The notes: generated by a model not told the origin, from the letters alone. DNA of 40,527 nucleotides from JAQBDA01 sp964525785 (GCA_964525785.1 CAZGIX010000014.1:1-40527); one strand, 5' to 3'. Shown: positions 23,303 to 31,830, numbered from the stretch's first letter. A program made the numbers and translations.

Positions 23303-24862
23303 TTACTCCCATTCAATCGTGCCGGGCGGCTTGCTGGTTATGTCGTAGACCACGCGATTGATGCCGGGCACCTCATTTACGATGCGGTTGGCGATGCGCG
23401 CCAGCAGGTCGTGCGGCAGACGCGCCCAATCGGCGGTCATAAAGTCTTCCGTGGTGACGGCCCGTAGTGCAACCGCCTCCTGGTAGGTGCGCTGATCGCC
23501 CATTACGCCCACCGAGCGGACCGGAAGCAGCACGGCGAAGGCCTGAGCTGTGCCTTGCAGGTCGCCGCCGTGTGTGTCCATGCGCAGCAGTCCGGCTGAA
23601 GCCAATTCCGCGGTAAGGATCGCGTCAGCAGCGCGCAGCCGGTCCAGCCGATCTGGGGTAATCTCACCCAGGCAGCGCACCGCTAATCCAGGGCCGGGGA
23701 AGGGCTGGCGCCATACCAGGCTGGCAGGCAGGCCTAGCGCCTCGCCAACCAGGCGTACTTCGTCTTTGAACAGGTAGCGCAGCGGCTCGACCAGCTCGAA
23801 CTGCATCTGCTCGGGCAGTCCGCCGACATTGTGATGGGTCTTGATGCGGTGAGCCTTGGCGCGGTCGGGCGCGCTCGATTCGACCACATCCGGGTAGATC
23901 GTGCCCTGCACCAGGAAACGCGGTGTGCCGAGCTGGCGTGCCTGGCGCTCGAAAATGCGGATGAACAGCTCACCGATGATGCGGCGTTTGGTTTCGGGGT
24001 CCGTCACGCCGCGCAGAGCGGTCATGAACTGCTCGACGGCATCGACCACCACCAGCTCCACACCCAGTGTGTTGTGCAGGGCTGAGCGCACCTGGGCAGC
24101 CTCGCCCTGGCGCAGCAAGCCGGTATCCACGAAGACGGCTACAAGCTGCTCACCGATGGCGCGCTGGGCCATGGCTGTAGCGACACTCGAATCGACCCCC
24201 CCGCTGACGGCGGAGAGCACCGCTTCGGAGCCAACCTGGCGCTGGATGCGCTCGATGCTGCTGGCGATAATCGCTGCGGGAGTCCAGTCAGGACGGGCTC
24301 CGCACACTTGCAGCACATAGCGGCGCAAGATATCCGTGCCGCCGGGCGTGTGGTGTACTTCGGGGTGGAATTGGACCCCGTAGTAGCCGCGCTGTGGATC
24401 GCCTATGGCTGCGATGGGGGAATTATCGCTGCGCGCCAGGATGGTAAATCCGGGCGGCAGCTGCTCGAGGCGATCTCCGTGCGACATCCAAACCGGCTGC
24501 TGCCCGCCGGGAATAAGCGGGTTGGGCAGCAAAGTCTCGATCTGCGCCGGGCCGAATTCGCGCTCACTGGAAGCGGCAACTCTGCCGCCCAGAGAATAGG
24601 TGAGTGCCTGCATGCCGTAGCAGATGCCGAGCACTGGCAGGCGGCTGTCCAATACATAGGCGGGGATAAACGGCGCGCCAGGCTCGTAGACGGATGCCGG
24701 ACCGCCGGAAAGGATGAATCCTTTCGGTTTCAACGCCAGCACCTGCTCTGCGGAGGCATCCCACGGGAACAGCTCAGAATAGACGCCGGCCTCACGCACT
24801 CGCCGGGCGATGAGCTGCGCATATTGGGAGCCGAAATCCAGGATAGCGATCGAATCGGGCAT
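23303..24862 (-). CDS. guaA: GMP synthase (glutamine-hydrolysing)
   Basis: GuaA converts XMP to GMP using glutamine and ATP. The 519-residue product has a class I glutamine amidotransferase domain (1-190) with catalytic Cys81 in GICYGMQ and the His-Glu pair in FHPEVHHT, an ATP-pyrophosphatase domain with the loop SAVSGGVDSSVA near residue 218, and the dimerisation domain ending RVVYDITSKPPGTIEWE, the canonical GuaA C-terminus. It starts 6 bases after the xpt stop, so XMP made by salvage and its conversion to GMP share one transcript. Confidence 0.98.
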   Translation of the reverse strand: MPDSIAILDFGSQYAQLIARRVREAGVYSELFPWDASAEQVLALKPKGFILSGGPASVYEPGAPFIPAYVLDSRLPVLGICYGMQALTYSLGGRVAASSEREFGPAQIETLLPNPLIPGGQQPVWMSHGDRLEQLPPGFTILARSDNSPIAAIGDPQRGYYGVQFHPEVHHTPGGTDILRRYVLQVCGARPDWTPAAIIASSIERIQRQVGSEAVLSAVSGGVDSSVATAMAQRAIGEQLVAVFVDTGLLRQGEAAQVRSALHNTLGVELVVVDAVEQFMTALRGVTDPETKRRIIGELFIRIFERQARQLGTPRFLVQGTIYPDVVESSAPDRAKAHRIKTHHNVGGLPEQMQFELVEPLRYLFKDEVRLVGEALGLPASLVWRQPFPGPGLAVRCLGEITPDRLDRLRAADAILTAELASAGLLRMDTHGGDLQGTAQAFAVLLPVRSVGVMGDQRTYQEAVALRAVTTEDFMTADWARLPHDLLARIANRIVNEVPGINRVVYDITSKPPGTIEWE

Positions 24863-24868
24863 GGAGGG

Positions 24869-25441
24869 CTAGTCTTCGAAGATGATGAGGTCGCCTTCCA
24901 TGGCTTTGATGCGCGCCAGGGATTCAACGGGCACATTCAGGGGAGTCAGGGCCTCCCGCCCGCCTTCGAAGGTCTTTTCGATCAAGGTGCCCACCCCGAC
25001 GATGACCGCACCTGCGGTTTGCGCCAGACGCACCAGGCCCAGGATGGTGGCGCCGGTGGCGAGGAAGTCGTCGATGATCAGAACGCGCTCGCCCCCTGCC
25101 AGATATTCAGGTGAGATGATCAGCTCAACGAGGCGTCCCTTGGTGTGGGAAGGTGTCAGTGTCAGGAAAACCTGGTCGGGCATAGTGATCGGTTTGTTCT
25201 TGCGGGCATATACTACGGGCAGACTCAGGTGCAGGGCAGTGGTCACGGCTGGGGCAATGCCGGAGATCTCGGCTGTGAGCACCTTGGTGGCACCGATATG
25301 CCGGAAGCGGCGCGCCAGCTCTTCACCACAAGCATTCATTAAGTTTGGATCGACCTGATGGTTGATGAATCCGTCCACTTTGAGAATGCCGTTGCCCAGG
25401 TTTTTGCCCTCGCGCAGAATGCGGTCTTTGAGTGCTTGCAT
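24869..25441 (-). CDS. xpt: Xanthine phosphoribosyltransferase
   Basis: The enzyme joins xanthine to PRPP to make XMP. The 190-residue product opens MQALKDRILREGKNLGNGILKVDGFINHQVDP, matching Xpt, and has the PRPP-binding motif VLIIDDFLATGAT near residue 122 and YARKNKP. A strong AAGGAGGT lies 4 bases before ATG 25441. It is the first gene of the xpt-guaA unit. The upstream gap to maf is only 79 bases and no purine riboswitch is visible in it, unlike Bacillus xpt. Confidence 0.95.
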   Translation of the reverse strand: MQALKDRILREGKNLGNGILKVDGFINHQVDPNLMNACGEELARRFRHIGATKVLTAEISGIAPAVTTALHLSLPVVYARKNKPITMPDQVFLTLTPSHTKGRLVELIISPEYLAGGERVLIIDDFLATGATILGLVRLAQTAGAVIVGVGTLIEKTFEGGREALTPLNVPVESLARIKAMEGDLIIFED

Positions 25442-25467
25442 GTTGACCTCCTTAAGGGGATGAAATA

Positions 25468-25473
25468 ATTCTA
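25468..25473 (-). promoter_or_regulatory. Candidate -10 of the xpt-guaA operon
   Basis: On the minus strand TAGAAT, preceded directly by TG, lies 26 bases before ATG 25441, leaving a short leader with the AAGGAGGT ribosome site. There is no clear -35. It is back to back with the maf promoter within 79 bases. Confidence 0.45.
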
Positions 25474-25505
25474 CATCTGCTTTAACGATAGGGCTAGAGG
25501 AGATA

Positions 25506-25514
25506 TGTTAGAAT
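25506..25514 (+). promoter_or_regulatory. Extended -10 promoter of maf (leaderless)
   Basis: TGTTAGAAT fits the extended -10 consensus TGnTATAAT with one mismatch in the hexamer. The GTG start of maf is at 25521, 6 bases after the box, so the transcript should begin at or next to the start codon. No ribosome binding site fits between. Confidence 0.65.
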
Positions 25515-25520
25515 GAGCGG

Positions 25521-26171
25521 GTGAAATTGGTCCTGGCCTCGAACTCACCGCGCCGCAAGCAGCTGCTGGCCCTGAGTGGATGGGAATTCACCGTTATACC
25601 AGCTGATATTGACGAAAGCCCCCTGGCGGGGGAAGCGCCGCATGAGTACGTGCTACGCCTGGCGGTAGGCAAGATGCAGCAAGCAGCCAATCACTCACCA
25701 AAAGAGGCGCTGGTCCTTGCCGCTGATACGACTGTGGCGGATGTGAAGGATATCCTGGGCAAGCCGGCAGATACAGGCGAGGCAGAGGCCATGCTGCGCC
25801 GCTTGCGCGGTCGATCGCACAAAGTTTACACAGCATTGGCTGTCTTTCGCACAGCGGATAGGACACTGCTGACCGACCTGTGCGTGACGGACGTGCCAAT
25901 GCGCCAATACGGCGATGAGGAGCTGCAGGCATACATCGCTACCGGCGACCCACTGGATAAAGCCGGTGCGTACGCGATCCAGCATCCCGGCTTTCGACCA
26001 GTTTTGGACCTGCATGGCTGCTATGCCAACGTGGTCGGCCTGCCACTCTGCCACCTGGTGCGGACGCTGCGTAAGCTGGAGAACCACCCCGGTGTAGATG
26101 TCCCGCAGGCCTGCCAGGCAGCTCTACACTATAAGTGCCCTGTTTATGAACAGGTATTGAAGGAAATCTAA
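25521..26171 (+). CDS. maf: Maf-family nucleoside triphosphate pyrophosphatase
   Basis: Maf proteins hydrolyse non-canonical or modified nucleoside triphosphates to monophosphates and affect septum formation in Bacillus. The 216-residue product has LVLASNSPRRKQLL at the start, the catalytic-site stretch LVLAADTTVA, GKPADTGEAEAMLRRLRGRSHKVYTA and GDPLDKAGAYAIQ. A C-terminal extension of about 20 residues (after VRTLRKLE) is not part of the core. The start is GTG 25521, directly downstream of an extended -10. The PBP gene follows 8 bases after the stop. Confidence 0.94.
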   Translation: MKLVLASNSPRRKQLLALSGWEFTVIPADIDESPLAGEAPHEYVLRLAVGKMQQAANHSPKEALVLAADTTVADVKDILGKPADTGEAEAMLRRLRGRSHKVYTALAVFRTADRTLLTDLCVTDVPMRQYGDEELQAYIATGDPLDKAGAYAIQHPGFRPVLDLHGCYANVVGLPLCHLVRTLRKLENHPGVDVPQACQAALHYKCPVYEQVLKEI

Positions 26172-26179
26172 ACCAATAG

Positions 26180-28405
26180 ATGAAACCCTGGATTTGGATA
26201 TTGGCGCTATTGGCCCTGGCCCTAGCTGGGTGCGGCGCCATTCAACCAAACGAGCCCACTCCCACGCAAGCCCTATCCCCGACATTGGGTGCGGTTACAG
26301 TGGACACAACCGGTGTCCCGGACACCCGTTCAACTGCGCAGGCTTACCTGGAGGCCTGGAAAACCGAAGACTACCAGAAAATGTATTCTTGGCTGACCTC
26401 GATCAGCCGGGATGCCCTCAGTGCCGAGGATTTCGAGAAATACTACCGGGGTATAGCGTCTGAGGCTGCACTAAGCGGCATGGATTACGAGGTATTGTCC
26501 ACGTTGGTGTTGAACCCGAACAGTGCGCAGGCGAATTACCAGGTGGTGCTACACAGCACACTGGTGGGTGACCTTGCACGGGAGATCGTGATGAACCTGA
26601 GCCTGGAGAACGGGCAGTGGCGCGTGCAGTGGGATCAGGCGCTGGTGCTGCCGGAGCTGGCGGGCGGCAACACGCTCAGTATGGAACGTTACACTCCTTC
26701 TCGGGCAAATATCTACGACCGGGATGGTCACGCCCTGGTGGCACAGACGGATGCCACAGCCATTGGGATACGCCCGGCGCTGATCAATTACGATACCATC
26801 GACGAGCTGTACTCGGTCCTGAACGGACTGACCGGCGAGCGCGAAGAAACCATCAACAGCCTGATCCAAAACGTCCCGGAAGGCGCCGATTGGTACGTGC
26901 CGTTAGGCGAAGTGCCTGCCAGTGAGATAGAACAGCAGTTTGGTGATCTCTCCGGTCTGACCGGACTGGTACTCAGTCCATACAAGGCGCGCTATTACTT
27001 CGATGGTGGGATCGCCCCGCATGTGATCGGGTATGTGGGTCAGATCCAGGCCGGGCAGGAAGAGGAATATCTGCGCCAGGGCTACCGCATCGATGAACGT
27101 GTAGGCCAGGCAGGATTGGAAAAATGGGGTGAAGGGTATCTCTCCGGCACGCGCGGTGGGGCGCTGTACGTCATCAGCCCGCAAGGCCAGATTGTGACCA
27201 AGCTGGGAGAAACCCAGCCCAAGCCCTCGCAGGCAATCTACACGACGCTTTACAAGGACTTCCAGCTCTCCACCCAGCAGGCGCTGGAGGGTTTCCGGGG
27301 GGCGATCGTCGTCTTGGAACGCGACACCGGTAGGGTGCTGGCGATGGCCTCCTCACCGGGATATGATCCGAATGCTTTTGAACCACTGAATTTCAACTAC
27401 AACACTTTGCTGACCGAGCTGTTCGCCAACCAGAATAACCCACAGCTCAACCGGGCGACGCAGGGGCTGTACCCGCTCGGCTCAGTATTCAAGATCATCA
27501 CCATGGCAGCCGGCCTGGAGAGTGGGCGGTATACCCCCGAATCCACATTAATGTGCGGCTATTTCTTCGAGGAGCTGGCAGGGGCCAGACTCAACGACTG
27601 GACATACGAATACTTCCAGCAGGATGGCAAGACCATCCCGAGCGGTCTGCTGACCCTGCCTGAAGGCTTGATCCGCTCCTGCAACCCGTGGTTCTGGCAC
27701 ATCGGCCTGGATCTATATAATGAGGGCCTGACCAAGGCTATAGCCGACATGGCGCGCGGTTTTGGTCTGGGCAGCCCGACCGGGATCGTTGGAGTGGAGG
27801 AGCAGGCGGGGAACATCCCGGAGCCAGCCAACCAGGTGGACGCCGTCAACCTGGCGATCGGGCAGGGCGAGACACTGGTGACGCCGCTGCAAGTGGCTAA
27901 CTTCGTGGCTGCGTTGGGCAATGGCGGCACTCTATTTACGCCGCAGGTGATCGAGCGCATCGTTTCCCCCGAGGGAGACGAGCTGCTGACCTTCAAACCG
28001 GAGATGACCGATAAGCTGCCGATCAGCTCGGAGACATTGCAGACGATCCAGGATGCGATGGTCGGTGTGGTAATGAGCACGGAACCCTTCGGGACGGCCT
28101 GGCACCGATTTACCGGATTGGATATCCCGGTGGCTGGCAAGACCGGCACAGCCCAATCTGGCTCGGGCGATCCCCATGCCTGGTTTGCCGGATATACGTA
28201 TGCCGGACGGGAGGATCTGCCGGATATCTCCATGGCGGTGGTGGTGGAGAACATTGGCGAGGGATCGGATTACGCCGCGCCGATTTTTCGTAGGGTGGTC
28301 GAGTCCTACTTCTACGGTCGTCCAGCCAAGGTGTATCCGTGGGAATCCACGTTTTACGTGACCAAGACGCCGGAGCCGCAAGGCGAGGCGACACCCGAGC
28401 CTTAG
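26180..28405 (+). CDS. Lipoprotein penicillin-binding transpeptidase (class B, MecA-like N-domain)
   Basis: The product is a 741-residue peptidoglycan DD-transpeptidase. The N-terminus is a lipoprotein signal with lipobox LAGC (Cys18), instead of the usual uncleaved transmembrane anchor. Next come a MecA-type NTF2-like domain (about 45-150), a dimerisation domain (about 160-320, RANIYDRDG then GYVGQI) and the transpeptidase domain with the SxxK motif at Ser435-Lys438, SCN at 500-502 and KTG at 654-656. All active-site motifs are intact. A Thr/Pro linker follows the lipid anchor. It follows maf by 8 bases, suggesting a cell-wall and division-linked unit. FtsI versus PBP2-type role cannot be decided. 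Confidence 0.95.
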   Translation: MKPWIWILALLALALAGCGAIQPNEPTPTQALSPTLGAVTVDTTGVPDTRSTAQAYLEAWKTEDYQKMYSWLTSISRDALSAEDFEKYYRGIASEAALSGMDYEVLSTLVLNPNSAQANYQVVLHSTLVGDLAREIVMNLSLENGQWRVQWDQALVLPELAGGNTLSMERYTPSRANIYDRDGHALVAQTDATAIGIRPALINYDTIDELYSVLNGLTGEREETINSLIQNVPEGADWYVPLGEVPASEIEQQFGDLSGLTGLVLSPYKARYYFDGGIAPHVIGYVGQIQAGQEEEYLRQGYRIDERVGQAGLEKWGEGYLSGTRGGALYVISPQGQIVTKLGETQPKPSQAIYTTLYKDFQLSTQQALEGFRGAIVVLERDTGRVLAMASSPGYDPNAFEPLNFNYNTLLTELFANQNNPQLNRATQGLYPLGSVFKIITMAAGLESGRYTPESTLMCGYFFEELAGARLNDWTYEYFQQDGKTIPSGLLTLPEGLIRSCNPWFWHIGLDLYNEGLTKAIADMARGFGLGSPTGIVGVEEQAGNIPEPANQVDAVNLAIGQGETLVTPLQVANFVAALGNGGTLFTPQVIERIVSPEGDELLTFKPEMTDKLPISSETLQTIQDAMVGVVMSTEPFGTAWHRFTGLDIPVAGKTGTAQSGSGDPHAWFAGYTYAGREDLPDISMAVVVENIGEGSDYAAPIFRRVVESYFYGRPAKVYPWESTFYVTKTPEPQGEATPEP

Positions 28406-28426
28406 AAGCTGGATCATCTATGTTAA

Positions 28427-29365
28427 TTGGCTCTTCTGGCGTTTTCTAACTTGGAAACTATTCGAGGTCTGATCGTCCGTTCCCAATCGGGTTTCTATCA
28501 CGTCCAAACGGAGCAGGGACGCGTGGTTTGCCGCCTGCGCGGCCGGCTGACAAAGGGACCGCGCCTGGGCGATATTGTAGCGCTTGGCGATTGGGTGCAG
28601 ATTGCTCTCCTGGGAAAGAATAAAGGCGTGATCGAGGCGGTTGAGCTGCGCCAGCGCCTGCTCTCCCGCATGGCGCCTACCCCCAGTGGAGAATACCAGC
28701 AGATTATCATTGCCAATCCGGACCAGGCGGTGTTCGTCTTTGCCTGCGAGCAGCCGGCTCCACGCTTTGGCATGCTAGACCGCTTCCTTGTAATCGCCGA
28801 AAAACAAAACATACCGGCCCTGATCGTTGCCAATAAAATCGATCTCCTGGGTCTAAAGCCAGCCGAGGCGCTGTTCGGACACTACGGGCCGCTTGGCTAC
28901 CCCGTGCTCTACACCAGCGTCCGCAGTGGGTATGGGATCGAGGCGCTGAAAGAGGCGCTGGCGGGGAAAATCTCGGTCTTTGCTGGTCCATCGGGAGTAG
29001 GTAAATCCAGCCTGTTGAACTGGATCCTGCCTGGTCTGGATCTGGCTGCCCGTGAGATCAGCCAGGCGACCCTTAAGGGACGGCATACCACGGTCGCGCG
29101 AGAGATGTACCCCCTGGAAGACGGCGGCTATATCGCGGATACGCCTGGGCTCAAAGCGCTGGCATTGTGGGATATCGAGCCCGAGGAGCTGGATGGCTAT
29201 TTTCCGGAGCTGCGCGAGCTGGTGGCGAGCTGCTCATTCAACGACTGCACTCACCTTCACGAGGCGGGCTGCGCAGTCATAGCGGCAGTTCGTGCTGGGA
29301 AGATCCACCCTTTAAGGTACCAGTCTTACACGCGAATGCGCCTCGGGGATTTCACCAGAACCTGA
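28427..29365 (+). CDS. rsgA: Small ribosomal subunit biogenesis GTPase RsgA
   Basis: RsgA is a circularly permuted GTPase that aids late 30S maturation. The product (up to 312 residues) has an N-terminal OB fold, the G4 motif VANKIDLL before the P-loop GPSGVGKSS (187-195), G3 as DTPGLKAL, and the C-terminal zinc module CSFNDCTHLHEAGC. The order G4-G1-G3 confirms the permutation. The start is uncertain: TTG 28427 gives the longest frame, TTG 28451 is also possible, and neither has a strong ribosome site. It starts 21 bases after the PBP gene. Confidence 0.95.
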   Translation: MALLAFSNLETIRGLIVRSQSGFYHVQTEQGRVVCRLRGRLTKGPRLGDIVALGDWVQIALLGKNKGVIEAVELRQRLLSRMAPTPSGEYQQIIIANPDQAVFVFACEQPAPRFGMLDRFLVIAEKQNIPALIVANKIDLLGLKPAEALFGHYGPLGYPVLYTSVRSGYGIEALKEALAGKISVFAGPSGVGKSSLLNWILPGLDLAAREISQATLKGRHTTVAREMYPLEDGGYIADTPGLKALALWDIEPEELDGYFPELRELVASCSFNDCTHLHEAGCAVIAAVRAGKIHPLRYQSYTRMRLGDFTRT

Positions 29366-29414
29366 GAATCCCGGTTTTCCCGGGGAGCACTAAAAAGTTG
29401 TTGTTGAATGAGAT

Positions 29415-29459
29415 GGGTTGTGTGGTGTGAGCGGCTACGCCGCTCACACCACACAACCC
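29415..29459 (+). repeat. Long perfect palindrome, copy 2 of the dispersed family
   Basis: Two 21-base arms (29415-29435 and 29439-29459) are perfectly complementary around a TAC loop. The inner part, GTGTGAGCGGC against GCCGCTCACAC, matches the cores of the copies at 12911 and 31723, except that one G-C pair of copy 1 is replaced by A-T here. It lies 49 bases after the rsgA stop. No T run follows, so it is not a typical intrinsic terminator. Confidence 0.92.
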
Positions 29460-29523
29460 AAACCCACAACATTTGAGTGCACCCTTTTCCCAGCGTGAAG
29501 GGGAGGAATTGGGTTTGTTGTTG

Positions 29524-29529
29524 TATAAT
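29524..29529 (+). promoter_or_regulatory. Candidate -10 box upstream of the opp operon
   Basis: A perfect TATAAT preceded directly by TG, the same octamer as at 12874. There is no good -35. It is about 190 bases before the first opp gene. Confidence 0.35.
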
Positions 29530-29720
29530 TCATGAGACAGGCAAGGATTTGAACCGAATCGGTATCCAAACTGGTATCATATTTATATGGGATATGCTAA
29601 TCTCACCAGGCCAAGTGAACCAGTTGATGCCCGCGATTCGACCAGCCTTTCCCTTGTCTATAAACGAGCCTATCTATTCGAAATACACAAACCTACGTTA
29701 GGAAGAAGGCAAACTATCAT

Positions 29721-30731
29721 ATGGTTTCTGGTAATGGGCATATCCCAATCCTGAAAGTCGAAGATTTGGTCACAAGGTTTTACACTCCCGAAGGGGTAGT
29801 TCATGCTGTAAACGGCGTCAGTTTTGAAGTAAAGGAGGGCGAGACGCTGGGCATCGTGGGGGAGAGCGGGTGCGGAAAAAGCGTCACGATGCTGTCGATC
29901 CTCCAGTTAATCGCCATACCACCGGGAAAGATCGAGCGGGGGCACGCCTGGTTCGACGGGGCTGACCTGATCAACATGACACCGGATCAAATCCGGGATG
30001 TGCGCGGCTCCCGGATCGGAATGGTGTTTCAAGACCCGATGACCTATCTCAACCCGGTGTTAACCATCGAGCGGCAGATCGCCGAGCCCCTGATGCTCCA
30101 TTTACGAATGAACAAGGACCAGGCGCGGGAGCGGGTGATCGAGCTGCTCCAACTGGTAGGCATCCCCGAGGCCCCGAAAAAATTGAACGACTATCCCCAC
30201 CAGTTTTCCGGGGGCATGCGCCAGCGGGTGATGATCGCAATGGCCCTGGCATGCAATCCACGCATCCTGATTGCAGATGAACCGACCACAGCCCTGGACG
30301 TAACGATTCAGGCCCAGATCGTGGACCTGGTCAAACAGCTGCGTGAAGCGATTGCTATGACTATCTTGTGGATCACGCATGACCTGGGCGTGGTGGCAAG
30401 GCTGGCACAGCGTGTCATTGTCATGTACGCCGGGTTTATCATCGAAGAAGCCCCAGTGAAAGAGCTGTATGGAAATCCCAAGCATCCCTACACCCTTGGC
30501 TTGCTTGGCAGCCTGCCCAGCTTAATCACTGAAAAGGACAAGCACCTGACGGCAATCCCAGGACTGCCGCCTCTACTTCTTGAGAAGCCGGTGGGGTGCC
30601 CGTTCGCGCCTCGCTGCACGTACGTTTTCGACCGGTGTAAGGTTGAAAACCCGATCCTCTTCCCGGTGGGTCCACTGCATCGGGCGGCATGCTGGTGGGA
30701 TATTGACAGGGGGAAACCGCGCGATGCCTGA
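29721..30731 (+). CDS. Oligopeptide ABC transporter ATP-binding protein (OppD/DppD type)
   Basis: This is one of two ATPases that power peptide import. The 336-residue product has Walker A GESGCGKS (47-54), Q-loop FQDPMTYLNP, signature FSGGMRQR, Walker B LIADEPTTALD and the H-loop TLWITHDLG region (reads ILWITHDLGVVA). The C-terminal oligopeptide domain carries GCPFAPRCTYVFDRC, a cysteine pattern usual in this subfamily. ATG 29721 follows GGAAGAAGG at 11 bases. It overlaps the second ATPase gene by 8 bases. It is first in the operon, ahead of the binding protein and permeases. Confidence 0.95.
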   Translation: MVSGNGHIPILKVEDLVTRFYTPEGVVHAVNGVSFEVKEGETLGIVGESGCGKSVTMLSILQLIAIPPGKIERGHAWFDGADLINMTPDQIRDVRGSRIGMVFQDPMTYLNPVLTIERQIAEPLMLHLRMNKDQARERVIELLQLVGIPEAPKKLNDYPHQFSGGMRQRVMIAMALACNPRILIADEPTTALDVTIQAQIVDLVKQLREAIAMTILWITHDLGVVARLAQRVIVMYAGFIIEEAPVKELYGNPKHPYTLGLLGSLPSLITEKDKHLTAIPGLPPLLLEKPVGCPFAPRCTYVFDRCKVENPILFPVGPLHRAACWWDIDRGKPRDA

Positions 30732-31701
30732 TGACAATGTCTTACTGAAGGTTGATAGCTTAGTCAAGCATTTCCCGGTCTACCAGGGAGTGTTCAGGCG
30801 GCAGGTGGGCGCGGTGCACGCGGTGGATGGGATCACATTTGATATCCACCACCAGGAAACTTTTGGGTTAGTGGGCGAGTCGGGCTGCGGAAAGACCACC
30901 GCGGGGCGCACCATTATCCAAATCTACCGTCCAACAGCAGGACATGTTATTATGGATGGTATGGACCTGGCGGCGTTGAGCGGGGGAGATCTGCGGCGGA
31001 TGCGTCGGCGGATGCAGATGATCTTCCAGGATCCGTACGCCAGCCTGAACCCTCGTATGACGATTGCCGACACGCTCAGCGAACCGCTGGTAGTCCACGG
31101 TATTGCAAAGGGAAAAGCAGCCCGTGAGCGGGTGGCTGAGCTTTTAAACATCGTGCAGCTCAACCCCGGCTTCGCTGCCCGCTACCCGCACGAGTTTTCG
31201 GGCGGGCAGCGCCAGCGGATCGGCATTGCCCGTGCCCTGGCGTTGAATCCCGATTTGATCATCTGCGATGAGCCGATCTCGGCATTGGATGTTTCCATTC
31301 AGGCGCAGATCATCAACCTGCTGGAGGATCTGCAGGGCCAGTTTGGCCTAACCTACTTGTTCATCGCCCACGACCTTTCGGTGGTCCGGCATATCAGCGA
31401 CCGGGTGGCGGTCATGTACCTGGGGATCCTCGTGGAGCTGACGAGCGTGAAGGAGCTGTACGCAAATCCACTGCATCCTTACACTCAGGCTCTGCTCTCA
31501 GCCGTCCCTGTCCCGGATCCGGTGATTGAGGAAAAAAGACAGCGCATCATCCTGGTAGGGGATGTGCCCAGCCCGGTAAATCCACCCTCTGGGTGCCGGT
31601 TCCGCACGCGCTGCCCGCTGGCCCAGGAAATCTGTGCGCAGCAGGTACCCGAATGGCGAGAGTCCTCGCCGGATCATTGGGTCGCCTGTCATTTTGTATA
31701 G
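30724..31701 (+). CDS. Oligopeptide ABC transporter ATP-binding protein (OppF/DppF type)
   Basis: This is the second ATPase, 325 residues. Motifs: Walker A GESGCGKT, FQDPYASLNPRMT, signature FSGGQRQRIG, Walker B LIICDEPISALD, and FIAHDLSVVRH. The C-terminus has GCRFRTRCPLAQEIC. ATG 30724 (MPDDNVLL) lies inside the end of the first ATPase gene; the frame is open upstream to 30580 but that part would duplicate coding sequence of the neighbour. The gene ends 21 bases before the palindrome at 31723, which separates it from the binding-protein gene. Confidence 0.95.
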   Translation: MPDDNVLLKVDSLVKHFPVYQGVFRRQVGAVHAVDGITFDIHHQETFGLVGESGCGKTTAGRTIIQIYRPTAGHVIMDGMDLAALSGGDLRRMRRRMQMIFQDPYASLNPRMTIADTLSEPLVVHGIAKGKAARERVAELLNIVQLNPGFAARYPHEFSGGQRQRIGIARALALNPDLIICDEPISALDVSIQAQIINLLEDLQGQFGLTYLFIAHDLSVVRHISDRVAVMYLGILVELTSVKELYANPLHPYTQALLSAVPVPDPVIEEKRQRIILVGDVPSPVNPPSGCRFRTRCPLAQEICAQQVPEWRESSPDHWVACHFV

Positions 31702-31722
31702 AAGTCATCGCAAAAATGGCTG

Positions 31723-31765
31723 TTTGGGGTGTGTGTGGCGGCTTCGCTGCCACACACACCCCAAA
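31723..31765 (+). repeat. Long palindrome, copy 3 of the dispersed family
   Basis: Arms 31723-31742 and 31746-31765 pair over 20 positions with a single G-T wobble, around a TTC loop. The inner core GTGTGTGGCGGC/GCTGCCACACAC matches copies 1 and 2. It lies between the second ATPase gene and the binding-protein gene. TGTTTTTG follows 6 bases later, so it could act as a weak terminator or transcript-stabilising hairpin here. Confidence 0.9.
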
Positions 31766-31830
31766 CCCTCATGTTTTTGAGATAGGCACAAGATACAGAT
31801 TTACGAGCAACAGGAAAAGGAATTTCTGAT

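Larger units (their letters stand above)
29366..29720. other. Intergenic region before the opp operon
   Basis: This 355-base stretch has no supported gene. It contains the perfect palindrome at 29415-29459, a TATAAT at 29524-29529 and a second weaker extended -10 (TGCTAATCT, 29595-29603). A small inverted repeat ACCGAATCGGT (29553-29563) overlaps the first of two direct GGTATC copies 12 bases apart (29561 and 29573), which could be an operator. GGAAGAAGG at 29701-29709 is the ribosome site of the ATPase gene. Confidence 0.5.

Noticed and set aside
24308..25114. 268-codon plus-strand frame opposite guaA and xpt
   Set aside because: Both minus-strand genes show complete catalytic motifs over this stretch; the antisense frame crosses two genes and shows no domain.
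25442..25520. Purine riboswitch upstream of xpt
   Set aside because: The divergent gap is only 79 bases, the probable leader is under 30 bases and no purine aptamer elements are present.
28420..28449. ATG-initiated 9-codon frame overlapping the start of rsgA
   Set aside because: It has no convincing ribosome site and is out of frame with rsgA; most likely chance.
29415..29459. Calling the palindrome a simple intrinsic terminator of rsgA
   Set aside because: No T run follows on the plus strand, and near-identical cores occur at two other sites, so a repeat family is a better description.
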